From: Sphingomonas arvum
GTDB lineage: Bacteria > Pseudomonadota > Alphaproteobacteria > Sphingomonadales > Sphingomonadaceae
Assembly: GCF_026013565.1 (NCBI RefSeq)
Contig: NZ_JAPDOB010000001.1
Coordinates: 1-64,000, forward strand
Reading direction: 5' to 3'
DNA length: 64,000 bases
The notes under the pieces are model-generated. The model had not been told where the DNA came from and made no database searches. It saw only the letters and a program-made list of their open reading frames with translations. The first letter of the stretch is position 1. Every line of letters begins with the position of its first letter. The position numbers were made by a program, and so were the translations under genes. Below, one piece after another: positions 52,384 through 60,825 of this stretch.

Positions 52384-52608
52384 ATGGCTATCGAAAAGGA
52401 ATCGCTTATCCTCGTTTCAGGCGACGTCACGATCGATGGAAGCGCCGGCGTGCAGACCGGCGGCACCGCAACCGCAACCGAGGACAACAACGACGACGGC
52501 AAGGCCACCTCGTCCGACCTGGGGCTCACCTCCGACCTCCACCAGCGGCTGTTCGGTGCCGGCTTCCGTTGGGTCCTCCCCTGGTGCGCTCATGCGTTAC
52601 GCCGCTAA
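52384..52608 (+). CDS. Hypothetical small protein (74 aa)
   Basis: 74 aa. Preceded by GGGGAGAGG 5 nt before ATG, a good site. The N-terminal part (AIEKESLILVSGDVTIDGSA) looks like beta sequence, the middle (ATATEDNNDDGKATSSDLGL) is acidic and polar, and the C-terminus (RLFGAGFRWVLPWCAHALRR) is basic with Trp/Phe. No family recognised. The rest of the interval 52101-52685 holds no other convincing gene. Confidence 0.4.
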   Translation: MAIEKESLILVSGDVTIDGSAGVQTGGTATATEDNNDDGKATSSDLGLTSDLHQRLFGAGFRWVLPWCAHALRR

Positions 52609-52685
52609 CGTCCGCGTCGAGTGGAAAGCGGACATGCGCCGGCCTAGCCGCGAGCAGGCGGTTTAGAGCCGAGGGCAGGCCACAA

Positions 52686-55040
52686 TCAGGCCGCGTCCTG
52701 CACTTCGGCGATCTTGCTTGCGAGTTCAGCCTGGCGGAAGGGTTTGGTCAGCCTGGGCAGCTCGACCGCTATTCCGTCCAGCTCGGCATAGCCGGAGATG
52801 ACCAGCACGGGAGTTCGGGGGCGAATGTTTCGGATTGCGCGTGCCAGCTCCACTCCCGTCATGCCGGGCATGAGGTGATCGGTAATGAGGAGATCAGGCG
52901 CCAAGCCATCCTTCACCAGCTGCAGCCCGCCCAGCGCGGATGGAGCCTCGACCACAGCAAAGCCCAGTTCGAGCAGCATATCGGCCGTGCTCTCGCGCAC
53001 CAGCGATTCATCATCCACCAGTAGGATGACTCCGCGCCTCAACTCACCCGAAGGTACCTTTTCGACCGTCTCGGGTTGCTGCGCATGAGCAGCCGTCGGC
53101 AGCCACACCTCAACCCGGGTGCCCCGGCTGGGCTTGCTGCTGATGACCAAGGCTCCGCCCAGCTGGGCGGCAAGGCCGTGCACCATGGAAAGCCCCAGCC
53201 CCGTGCCGCGCCCGATACCCTTGGTGGAGAAGAACGGCTCGACCGCCCGCGCCAGCGTGTGTTCGTCCATCCCGACGCCGGTATCGGCGACCACCAGATG
53301 CACGTAGCGCCCCGGAAGTAGCTCCTCATGATCCTCGCCGATCTCGACTGGCGTGGCACTTAGGGTCAACGTTCCGCTGTCCGGCATCGCGTCCCTGGCA
53401 TTCACCGCAAGGTTCAGGATCGCCATCTCGAGCTGGTTGGGATCGGCCAGAACAGCCGGCAAGTCCGGTGCGAGATCGAGGGCCACCTCCACCCGGGGAC
53501 CGGAAGTGCGGGACACCAGATCGCCCATGTCTCTGATCAGCGTCGCAAGGTCCACGGCCCGGGCCTGCAGCGGCTGCTTCCTGGCAAAGGCAAGCAGGCG
53601 TTGCACGAGGGTCTTGGCACGCTCGGCTGACTGCAGCGCGCCCTCGATCAGGCGCTGCTCGCGTTCGGAGCCGATGTTGCGCCGTTGCAGCAGGTCGAGG
53701 CTGCCGACGATTGGCGTCAGGAGATTGTTGAAGTCGTGGGCGACGCCGCCCGTCAGCGTGCCCATCGCCTCCATCTTCTGCGACTGGCGGAGCGCGTCCT
53801 GCGCGTGCGCCAGCTCGGCCGTGCGCTCGGCCACCCGCGCTTCGAGCGTATCGTTCAATTCACGCAGGCGGTCCTCGGCCAGGCGTTGTTCGTGGATGTT
53901 CTCGGTCGACCCGTACCACTTCACCACCCGCCCCTCATCGTCGAAGCGCGGGAAAGCGCGCGTATGCGCCCAGCGGAAAGTCCCATCCCGCATCTTTATG
54001 CGATGCTTGACGTCGTACGGATCACCAGTTGCGATGGAATGTGCCCAGGCCTCGGCGGTGAAGCCTGCGTCCTCGGGATGAAGTCCCTGGGCCCAGCTGT
54101 CGCCAAGTCCCGTGGTTCCCGTCCAATCCCGCCAGCGCTCCGCGACCCGGTCCAATTGCCCGTCCGGTGTCGCGGTCCACGGCACCTGCGGGTTGAGCTC
54201 CGCGGCGAAGCGATAATGCTCTTCGCTTTCGCGCAGGGCAGCTTCACCCTGATGCTCGGTAGTGCGATCCCGGAAGATCTTGAGGTAGCCGCCGCCCTCC
54301 TGATCGAGCCGCATGGTCAGTCCCGATCCCCAGAAGCGCGACCCATCCTTCTTCAAGTGCCAGCGCTCGTTGATCGAGCGGCCGTCCTCGTAAGCGCGGT
54401 TCAGTTCGTGGTCGGGGATGCCGACGGCACGGTCTTCGGGGGTGAAGATCATATCGCCGCTGCGGCCAATGACTTCCTCCGCCGACCAGCCGGTGATCCG
54501 TTCGGCACCCGTATTCCAGCTTTCGACCAGGCCGGCTGCATCGACCCGCATGATGGCGAAATCTTCTGCGCCCTCGACGATCTGCCGATAACGGGCCTCA
54601 TTCTCCCGAAGATCCGCCAGGCGTGCCCTGGCCTCATATTGCCGGCCGCGCCCGCGAAGAGCAGCGCGGGCAAGGCTGACCAGGGTAGTCGGGTGGAACG
54701 GCCGCTCGAGGAAGGTGACGTTGCCAAGCGTCTCGATGTAGCGGGTCGCCGCTGGGTTGCGCTCGAGACCACCGCCGCGAACGGTCAGGAGGATGAATGG
54801 GAAGTCGGACCACTCGGGCTGTCGATCGAGCCACGCGTCGAGCGGTCTCAGATCGGCACCACGCAAGGCCTCCTCGGTGACCAGTGCGAAGCCGGTATCG
54901 TCATTGAGCAGGGCAACGAGTTGGCTGAGGTCTCGGCATACCTCGGCCGTAATCCCGGTCTCGGCCAGGATACCTGCCGCAACGGCCGCATCGCGTCCCC
55001 CCGGCGCAAGCACTAGCGCCTTGGCATTGGCGTTTGGCAT
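52686..55040 (-). CDS. Hybrid histidine kinase with N-terminal pseudo-receiver
   Basis: 784 aa, cytoplasmic (no membrane segment). Residues 7-130 are CheY-like (ALVLAPGGRDAAVAAGILAE, GFALVTEEALRGADL, LGNVTFLERPFHP), but the phospho-Asp position reads Glu56 and the switch Lys reads Arg, so it is a pseudo-receiver. Two PAS domains follow (about 145-265, 272-388), then a coiled segment, HisKA with His435 in GGVAHDFNNLLTPIVGSL, HATPase (NLAVNARDAMPDS, VVADTGVGMDEH, GIGRGTGLGLSMVHGLA) and a C-terminal receiver with Asp721 (LLITDHLMPGMTG). It is translated from a TGATG overlap with the KaiC-like gene, so the two almost certainly work together in signalling. Confidence 0.9.
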   Translation of the reverse strand: MPNANAKALVLAPGGRDAAVAAGILAETGITAEVCRDLSQLVALLNDDTGFALVTEEALRGADLRPLDAWLDRQPEWSDFPFILLTVRGGGLERNPAATRYIETLGNVTFLERPFHPTTLVSLARAALRGRGRQYEARARLADLRENEARYRQIVEGAEDFAIMRVDAAGLVESWNTGAERITGWSAEEVIGRSGDMIFTPEDRAVGIPDHELNRAYEDGRSINERWHLKKDGSRFWGSGLTMRLDQEGGGYLKIFRDRTTEHQGEAALRESEEHYRFAAELNPQVPWTATPDGQLDRVAERWRDWTGTTGLGDSWAQGLHPEDAGFTAEAWAHSIATGDPYDVKHRIKMRDGTFRWAHTRAFPRFDDEGRVVKWYGSTENIHEQRLAEDRLRELNDTLEARVAERTAELAHAQDALRQSQKMEAMGTLTGGVAHDFNNLLTPIVGSLDLLQRRNIGSEREQRLIEGALQSAERAKTLVQRLLAFARKQPLQARAVDLATLIRDMGDLVSRTSGPRVEVALDLAPDLPAVLADPNQLEMAILNLAVNARDAMPDSGTLTLSATPVEIGEDHEELLPGRYVHLVVADTGVGMDEHTLARAVEPFFSTKGIGRGTGLGLSMVHGLAAQLGGALVISSKPSRGTRVEVWLPTAAHAQQPETVEKVPSGELRRGVILLVDDESLVRESTADMLLELGFAVVEAPSALGGLQLVKDGLAPDLLITDHLMPGMTGVELARAIRNIRPRTPVLVISGYAELDGIAVELPRLTKPFRQAELASKIAEVQDAA

Positions 55041-56533
55041 CAGCGCTCCGGACGGGCCTCCGCTGCCCCTTCGCTATCGGCTACAAGTGTCGGAACGCCG
55101 CGAAGAACGCCCTGGAAGTCGACCAGCGGCTCGCCGAGCGTAATGCCTTCACGGCCAATCACATATTCGCGGATGGTGTCCTCGTGCGCACTCGTCCGTT
55201 TCTTGATCACCGACATCGCCCGGCGGACCCGGCCGCGCGCTTCGAAGTAGCGCAGCAGAATCACCGTATCGGCCAAATAGGTCACGTCGACCGGCGCCTT
55301 CATGTCCCCCACCAGCCCATGCTGCGCAACGGTGAGATAGGTGGTCGTGCCCTGCCGGTTCAGGAACTGCAGCAGCTCATGCATGTGCAGGATGAGCGCA
55401 TTCTCCTCAGGCATAGCCGCCTGAAAGCCGTTCAGGCTGTCGATCACGACCGTCTGCACGCCCTTGATCTCGACGCAGTGGCGCACCCGTTCCGAGAACT
55501 CGCCAGGCGACAACTCCGCGGCATCGACCTGCTGCAGCGTCAGGTCGCCACTCGACATCATTGCCTCGACATCGATGTTGAGGCCGCGCGCGCGATCGAT
55601 CAGCAGCCCGAGTTCCTCGTCGAACACGAACATCGCCGCCTTCTCGCCGCGGCGAATGGCGGACTCGACGAAGGTGAGCGTGAGCAGCGACTTGCCCGTC
55701 CCGGCGGGTCCGAGCACGAGCACGCTGGAGCCGCGCTCGACGCCGCCGCCCAGAAGCTGGTTTATCTCCGGATTGTCGCTCGGCACGGCCTCACGATTGA
55801 ACCGCGTCCGGTGCTCGGAGGACACCAGGCGCGGGTAGACGCAAACGCCGCCGGTCTCGATGGTCATGTCATGGAAGCCGCCGCGGAAGCGTCGACCACG
55901 ATACTTCACCACCCTCAGCCGCCGCCGCTCCGACCCATAAACGCGGGCGAGCTCTTCCAGCGCGATCACGCCGTGGGCGACGCTATGCACCGTCTTGTCG
56001 TTCAGTTCCGTGGTGAGGTCGTCCAACATGAGTACGGTCGTATTCTGCCGCGCGAAATAGTGCTTCAGGGCAAGAATCTGGCGACGGTACCGCAGCGAGC
56101 TTTGGGCAAGCAGGCGGATCTCCGAAAGGCTGTCCAGCACCACTCGCTTGGGCTTGGCCCGCTCGAACGCCTCGAAGATCCGCCTGGTTGTCTCGCCGAG
56201 CTCCAGGTCCGATGAATAGAGCAGACTCTGCTGCTGCTGCTCGTCCAGCAGGCTTTCAGGGGGCACCAGCTCGAAGATGTCGACCCCGTCGAGGGACCAG
56301 CCATGCGAGCGGGCGCTGTCGCGAAGCTCCTCCTCCGTCTCGGACAAAGTAATGTAGAGCGTCGCTTCGTTCGCCCGTGCGCCCTCCAGCAAGAATTGAA
56401 GGGCCACGGTCGTCTTGCCCGTGCCTGGACTGCCCTCCAGCAGGAACACCCGCCCACGAGTCAGTCCGCCAGCAAGCACTTCGTCGAGTCCGACGATCCC
56501 AGTTCCGGCAATCGAAGGGGGCTGCTCCGTCAC
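55040..56533 (-). CDS. KaiC-like ATPase (two RecA domains)
   Basis: 497 aa from GTG 56533 (GGAG 7-8 nt upstream). Two tandem KaiC/RecA domains: Walker A GSPGTGKT (34-41) and GPAGTGKS (275-282), Walker B-like VVLDSLSEIRLLA and VVIDSLNGF. The catalytic Glu pair is kept in the second domain (DEE, 305-307) but the first reads SET (64-66). At the place of cyanobacterial KaiC Ser431/Thr432 the sequence is Thr418-Tyr419 (DVTYLADTVILL). No kaiA or kaiB is present. Non-cyanobacterial KaiC homologues paired with kinases are known in stress-related settings. The downstream hybrid kinase is the expected partner. Confidence 0.92.
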   Translation of the reverse strand: MTEQPPSIAGTGIVGLDEVLAGGLTRGRVFLLEGSPGTGKTTVALQFLLEGARANEATLYITLSETEEELRDSARSHGWSLDGVDIFELVPPESLLDEQQQQSLLYSSDLELGETTRRIFEAFERAKPKRVVLDSLSEIRLLAQSSLRYRRQILALKHYFARQNTTVLMLDDLTTELNDKTVHSVAHGVIALEELARVYGSERRRLRVVKYRGRRFRGGFHDMTIETGGVCVYPRLVSSEHRTRFNREAVPSDNPEINQLLGGGVERGSSVLVLGPAGTGKSLLTLTFVESAIRRGEKAAMFVFDEELGLLIDRARGLNIDVEAMMSSGDLTLQQVDAAELSPGEFSERVRHCVEIKGVQTVVIDSLNGFQAAMPEENALILHMHELLQFLNRQGTTTYLTVAQHGLVGDMKAPVDVTYLADTVILLRYFEARGRVRRAMSVIKKRTSAHEDTIREYVIGREGITLGEPLVDFQGVLRGVPTLVADSEGAAEARPER

Positions 56534-56960
56534 TCAATAACTCCAACACGCCCGCCCGGGGCGCATGTAGTCGCGAGAGAAGCGACAGTGCAAGGCAGAG
56601 ACGCAGAACTCGGTACGACAGGCGTTCATCGCTTCGTCAAAGGTTGAGGAAGGTAGGTCTTAGCCGACATCGGCCGTTCCGTTCCTGGCTGCCAAGGAAG
56701 GGCAAGCAGACGTCTTCACACTAAGCAGCAAGGGTCCGGTTTGCACCCCTTGCCGACCTGCCCGGCGTTCGGCCAGATGCGCTTGGTTGCAAACGGATGG
56801 ATGTCGGAGCGCGTTAGCCTCCGGTACTCTCGTGCCGTCGCGCGAGCTTCGGCAAGCTGCACATCGGTAACCAACCAATCCGTAGTCGCGCCGCTTGCCG
56901 GCTTACATCAGAAGAGACAGAGCACAGGTGAACTCTCAGGAGAGCTGATGGCCGAAGCGC
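56534..56960. other. No gene seen between kaiC and tRNA-Ser
   Basis: About 430 bases. Short open frames exist on both strands, but none has a plausible start, codon pattern or family. The promoter of the KaiC-kinase operon must lie here; I see no clear EcfG-type or sigma-70-type match, only a GGAACGGAACGG direct repeat on the minus strand (complement of about 56694-56705). Confidence 0.5.
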
Positions 56961-57051
56961 TGGCGGAGCGGGAGGGATTCGAACCCTCGATACGGTTTTG
57001 CCGTATACTCACTTTCCAGGCGAGCGCCTTCGACCACTCGGCCACCGCTCC
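56961..57051 (-). tRNA. tRNA-Ser (anticodon GGA)
   Basis: 91 nt with CCA encoded (56961-56963). It has the 7-bp acceptor stem GGAGCGG/CCGCTCC, anticodon GGA (57017-57015), the long variable arm TACGGCAAAACCGTA of class II tRNAs, and the T arm GGTTCGAATCC. It reads UCC/UCU codons. Confidence 0.96.
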
Positions 57052-57139
57052 GCATGCGCTGGAAGGCCGCTCCTCTAGTCGGGCCGGACGGGCAGGGCAA
57101 TGCTTGGCCTAACCGGAGCGAACCGATAGACATCCTCCC

Positions 57140-57538
57140 ATGCGCCGCTTCGGTCCACCCCCATCCGCCGACGAGTTGGAGGCGCTCGCCCGCCGCGCGC
57201 TTGAGGGGGTGCCGGAGCCATTCGCCGAGCACGTCCGCCATGTCGTTCTCGCGGTGGAGGAGTTCGCAGACGAGGAGACGCTGGCCGAGCTCGGGCTGGA
57301 GGACCCTTTTGAGCTCACCGGACTCTATTCCGGGCGCCCGTTGACGGAGAAGAGCGTCACGGACAGCGGGTCCCTGCCCGACAAGGTGACGCTGTTCCGT
57401 CGCGCTATCCTTGATGATTGGATGGCCGACGGCGAGGAGCTGGAGCATCTGGTCGCCCATGTGCTGATCCACGAGCTTGGCCATCATCTCGGCTTCTCCG
57501 ACGACGACATGCACGCGCTCGAAGACGAGGTGCGTTGA
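57140..57538 (+). CDS. Zincin-like metallopeptidase (Zincin_1 family)
   Basis: 132 aa. Zinc motif HELGHHLGFSDDDMH at residues 111-125 (His111, Glu112, His115; Asp/His further on), preceded by VAHVLI. N-terminal ELEALARRALEGVPEPFAEH and VTLFRRAILDDW match the small 'metallopeptidase family protein' group (pfam06262). Substrate not known. The stop overlaps the ccmA start (TTGA). Confidence 0.9.
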   Translation: MRRFGPPPSADELEALARRALEGVPEPFAEHVRHVVLAVEEFADEETLAELGLEDPFELTGLYSGRPLTEKSVTDSGSLPDKVTLFRRAILDDWMADGEELEHLVAHVLIHELGHHLGFSDDDMHALEDEVR

Positions 57539-58104
57539 GCGACCTCCTAACCATGGTGGACGTGGCCTGCTGGCGCGGCGGACGACTGCTGTTCGAAGGG
57601 CTGAGCCTGCGGGTGGCGCCGGGCGAAGGGCTGTGGGTGCGGGGTCCGAACGGGATGGGCAAATCCAGTCTGCTGCGAATCGCTGCCGGGCTTCTGCAGC
57701 CACTGGGCGGCACGGTCAGTTGCTCGGCCTGTGCCCTGGCGGATGAGGCGCTGGCGTTAGACCGCGAGCTGCCGCTGCGCCGCGCACTCGGGCTATGGGC
57801 GGCCCTGGACGGGTCGCGGCACGTGCCGGCGGCGCTTGGGGCGCTTGGGCTGGCGGCGCTGGCCGAGGTACCGGTGCGGCTGCTCTCGACCGGGCAGGCG
57901 CGGCGGGCCCGGCTAGCGCGGGTGCTGGCGTCCGGGTCGCCGTTGTGGCTGCTCGACGAGCCATTGAATGGCCTCGACGAAGCCAGCGTGGCCGCGGTTG
58001 CAGCCATGATCTCCGCTCATCGCGCGGCCGGCGGCGGCGTGCTGGTTGCGTCTCACCTGGAGGTTCCCGGTGGGGCGTGGCGGACGCTGGAGCTGGCCGC
58101 GTGA
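57535..58104 (+). CDS. ccmA: Haem exporter ATPase CcmA
   Basis: 189 aa from TTG 57535, overlapping the previous stop (TTGA) with GAGG upstream; ATG 57553 is the alternative but lacks a site. It drives cytochrome c maturation as the ATPase of CcmAB. Walker A GPNGMGKSSLLRI, signature LSTGQARRARLARVL, Walker B PLWLLDEPLNGLD and switch VASHLE are all there. Followed directly by ccmB (GTGA overlap). Confidence 0.94.
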   Translation: MSDLLTMVDVACWRGGRLLFEGLSLRVAPGEGLWVRGPNGMGKSSLLRIAAGLLQPLGGTVSCSACALADEALALDRELPLRRALGLWAALDGSRHVPAALGALGLAALAEVPVRLLSTGQARRARLARVLASGSPLWLLDEPLNGLDEASVAAVAAMISAHRAAGGGVLVASHLEVPGGAWRTLELAA

Positions 58105-58736
58105 TTGGTCTGCTGGTTGCCAGGGAGGTCCGGCGCGCGCTCGGGGCGTCCGCCTGGCTGCCGGTCGCCTTCTTCCTACTGGTCGCCACGGTGGTCCCGT
58201 TTGCGGTTGGACCCGACGCCCGGCTGCTGGCCCGGATTGGCGGCGGCGCGCTGTGGATCGCGGCGCTGACCGCCGCCTTGATGCCGATCGAGCGGCTGGT
58301 CGAGCCGGACCGGGCCGATGGCGTGCTCGACCAGCTCGCGGTCCGCCGCATCCCCGAAGAGGTGGTCGCGCTGGCCAAGATCGTCGGCCACTGGCTGACG
58401 TTTGGGCCGTTGCTGTTGCTGGCCGCCCTGCCAGGAGCAGCGCTGCTTGGCCTCGACGGTCCGTTGCTCGGGCGAACGCTGCTGACGCTGACGATCGGCA
58501 CTCCGGCGCTCGCAGCCCTGGCGGTGGCGGTCGCCAGCCTTACCGCCGGGCTACGCGGCGCGTCAGCACTGGGCGGGCTGCTCCTCCTGCCACTGGCCGT
58601 GCCGCTGCTGATCTTCGGCGCCTCGGCGGCAGGCGGCGAAGGCGGCGCGCTCAAGTTGGAGGCGGCGACGGCGCTATTCCTGCTGGCCGGCGCGCCCTTC
58701 GCAGCCGGAGCGGCGCTGCGAGCGCTCAGGACCTAG
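58101..58736 (+). CDS. ccmB: Haem exporter permease CcmB
   Basis: 211 aa from GTG 58101. Six hydrophobic segments; family motifs ARIGGGALWIAALTAALM, ERLVEPDRADGVLDQLAV and a small C-terminal hydrophobic segment (ALFLLAGAPFAAGAALRAL). It forms the membrane part of the CcmAB exporter. ccmC, often next in line, is absent here; the following gene is convergent with a shared CTAG stop. Confidence 0.93.
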   Translation: MIGLLVAREVRRALGASAWLPVAFFLLVATVVPFAVGPDARLLARIGGGALWIAALTAALMPIERLVEPDRADGVLDQLAVRRIPEEVVALAKIVGHWLTFGPLLLLAALPGAALLGLDGPLLGRTLLTLTIGTPALAALAVAVASLTAGLRGASALGGLLLLPLAVPLLIFGASAAGGEGGALKLEAATALFLLAGAPFAAGAALRALRT

Positions 58737-59596
58737 TCACGGCTCCAGCGGGCGAAGATGGCCGTCGGCAGCAGCAGGCCGCGGCGCTCCTCGCGCACCG
58801 CCATCTCGCCGCATTCGACCCGTCCGCCGAGATCGCTGAGCGTCTGCCGCAGCAGCTCGCCGATGCTGAGCGCGCTCATCCGCACCGCGTAGACGGTCAG
58901 CACCAGGAAGCGGCTGTCGGTGTCGAGCAGCCGGCGGCAGTCGGCAAGCAGGGGCGCAAGGTGCTCCTCAAGCCGCCATACCTCACCGGTCGGGCCGCGA
59001 CCGAACTTGGGCGGGTCAAGCAGGATGCCGTCGTAGCGGCGGCCGCGCCGTACTTCGCGGGCGGTGAACTTGGTGGCGTCGTCGACGATCCAGCGGATCG
59101 GCTTGTCGGCCAGGCCGGACAGCTCGGCATTCGCCCGGCCGCCTTCGACGCTTTTCTTGGACGCATCGACGTGGACCATCCGCGCGCCGGCCTCGGCCAG
59201 CGACAACGTGCCGACCCCGGTATAACCGAATAGATTGAGGACGTCGGCCCCGTCCGCCAGTTCCCGCATCCAGTCCCACTGAGGCGCCATGTCGGGGAAG
59301 AAGCCGAGGTGGCGGAAGGGTGTCAGGCTCGCTTGGAAGCGGACCTTCCCGCGGGTTAGGGGCCAGCTGCGTGGCACAGTTAGACCATGAACCCACCGCC
59401 CGCCGCCTTCCTCGTCACTTCCCGGCAGGAATTCCGCGTGCGCCTGCCAATCCTCGTCCGCGGGCGCCCACATCGCCTGCGGCTCCGGCCGGATCACCCG
59501 CACATCACCATAGCGCTCCAGCTTGCGGCCCTGACCGCTGTCGATCAGGCCCCAGTCCGCCCAAGGCTCGGCGATAAGAGTCAGAAGATCGCTCAT
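58733..59596 (-). CDS. SAM-dependent methyltransferase (RlmI/RlmK-like)
   Basis: 287 aa. SAM motif I VLNLFGYTGVGTLSLAEAGA, motif post-I VHVDASKKSVEGGRANAEL, motif IV ILLDPPKFGRGPTGEVWRLE. This is the pattern of class I rRNA-cytosine C5 methyltransferases of the RlmI/RlmK type, but without the N-terminal PUA domain. The N-terminal ~85 residues (LIAEPWADWGLIDSGQGRKL) are specific to a short subfamily. The substrate is inferred to be RNA. It is the last gene of the cytochrome-oxidase operon, with an ATGA overlap with the M16 gene. Confidence 0.85.
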   Translation of the reverse strand: MSDLLTLIAEPWADWGLIDSGQGRKLERYGDVRVIRPEPQAMWAPADEDWQAHAEFLPGSDEEGGGRWVHGLTVPRSWPLTRGKVRFQASLTPFRHLGFFPDMAPQWDWMRELADGADVLNLFGYTGVGTLSLAEAGARMVHVDASKKSVEGGRANAELSGLADKPIRWIVDDATKFTAREVRRGRRYDGILLDPPKFGRGPTGEVWRLEEHLAPLLADCRRLLDTDSRFLVLTVYAVRMSALSIGELLRQTLSDLGGRVECGEMAVREERRGLLLPTAIFARWSRD

Positions 59597-60825
59597 GCCG
59601 CCAGGGCGAGGCGCCCGCCGCCCACCGCCGCCAGTGCGACCGGCCCGTCCAGCATGCGCCGACCGGCGGTCCGCGCCGCCGCCGAATCGACCGCGTGCAA
59701 CTCGTCCAGTGATTCCTCCAGGCCGACCAGTCGCCCGAATAGCTCAAACGAGCGGGCGTGGTGATCGGCACGCCCCTGCACCCGCTCCAGGCTCATCCGG
59801 AGCGATGCTTCGATCTGCGCCTTGGCGCGCGCGACTTCGTCCTCGTCCAGCGTTTCGGCGGCGCTTGCCACCACCTGGCGCGCAAGGGCGAGCGCCGCGG
59901 GCGCGTCCGGTCGATCGGTGGCGGCGCTCACCGCCATGATCCCGGTGTCGGCAAAGCCCTGCGTCCAGGCGTAGATCGAATAGGCCAACCCGCGTTCCTC
60001 GCGCAGCTGCTGGAAAAGGCGCGACGACATGCCGCCGCCGACCGCCTGTGCGAACACGGAAGCCGCAGGCATGGCGGGATCGGCACCGCTCGGCGCCTGC
60101 CAGCCCACGTGCCAGTGCGCCTGGGCGGTGCGCCGGGGCTGACGGCGGCTGCTGCCCGTGAACGTAGCGGCTACGGACGCGGCAAGCGGCGCGGCGGGCA
60201 GGTCACCAAACCGCTGCTCCGCGAGCCGTAGGAGCGTATCGCCGTCGACCGCTCCAGTCCCGACCAGCAACAGGCGGTCTGGAGTGAACTGGCCCTTGAG
60301 CCAGCCGTGGAGGTCGCCCGTATCGAAGGCACGGATAGTCTCTTCGCGGCCGATCACCGGCGCACCTAACGGCTGGCCGTCGAAAGCTGCTTCGAACAGC
60401 AGGTCGCCAGACAGGTCCTCCGGATTGTCGAGGATCTCGCCCAATTCCGACAAGATCACGCCCTTTTCGCGCTCCAGCTCGTCGGGGTCGAACAGCGGGG
60501 CCCGCACGAGGTCGGCAATCAGCCCCACCGCCAGCGCCACGTCGTTCGGCAGCACCCGTGCATGGAAGGCGGTCTGGTCGCGCGCGGTCCAGGCGTTCAG
60601 CGATCCGCCCACGTCTTCAATCGCCTCGGCGATGGCCCGCGCGCCCCGATTGCCGGCGCCCTTGAACACCATATGCTCGACCATGTGGGCGAGGCCGCCT
60701 TTGCCGGTAGGCTCCTGGCGCGAGCCGACCGCGGCATAAAGGCCGACCGCGGCTGATTGCGCGCCCGGCATCGGGTCGGCGATTACCGCCATGCCGTTCG
60801 GCAGGCGTTGCAGCGCCGCTGTCAC
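59593..60825 (-). CDS. M16 family zinc peptidase (processing-peptidase-like)
   Basis: 410 aa, one pair of M16 halves. Inverted zinc motif HMVEH (His47, Glu50, His51) in GGLAHMVEHMVFKGAG, with EREKGVILSELGEILDNPED supplying the third ligand region, and the inactive C-terminal half with GGGMSSRLFQQLREERGLAYSIYAW. Similar to mitochondrial processing peptidase beta and to alphaproteobacterial M16 proteins. The cellular role is not known. Overlaps surf1 (ATGA). Confidence 0.93.
   Translation of the reverse strand: MTAALQRLPNGMAVIADPMPGAQSAAVGLYAAVGSRQEPTGKGGLAHMVEHMVFKGAGNRGARAIAEAIEDVGGSLNAWTARDQTAFHARVLPNDVALAVGLIADLVRAPLFDPDELEREKGVILSELGEILDNPEDLSGDLLFEAAFDGQPLGAPVIGREETIRAFDTGDLHGWLKGQFTPDRLLLVGTGAVDGDTLLRLAEQRFGDLPAAPLAASVAATFTGSSRRQPRRTAQAHWHVGWQAPSGADPAMPAASVFAQAVGGGMSSRLFQQLREERGLAYSIYAWTQGFADTGIMAVSAATDRPDAPAALALARQVVASAAETLDEDEVARAKAQIEASLRMSLERVQGRADHHARSFELFGRLVGLEESLDELHAVDSAAARTAGRRMLDGPVALAAVGGGRLALAA

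Noticed and set aside
55034-56215. 393-codon plus-strand frame
   Set aside because: Exactly antisense to the KaiC-like gene, His/Arg/Gln-rich with no family.
56660-56878. 72-codon minus-strand ORF between kaiC and tRNA-Ser
   Set aside because: No ribosome site, codon use unlike neighbours, no recognisable features.
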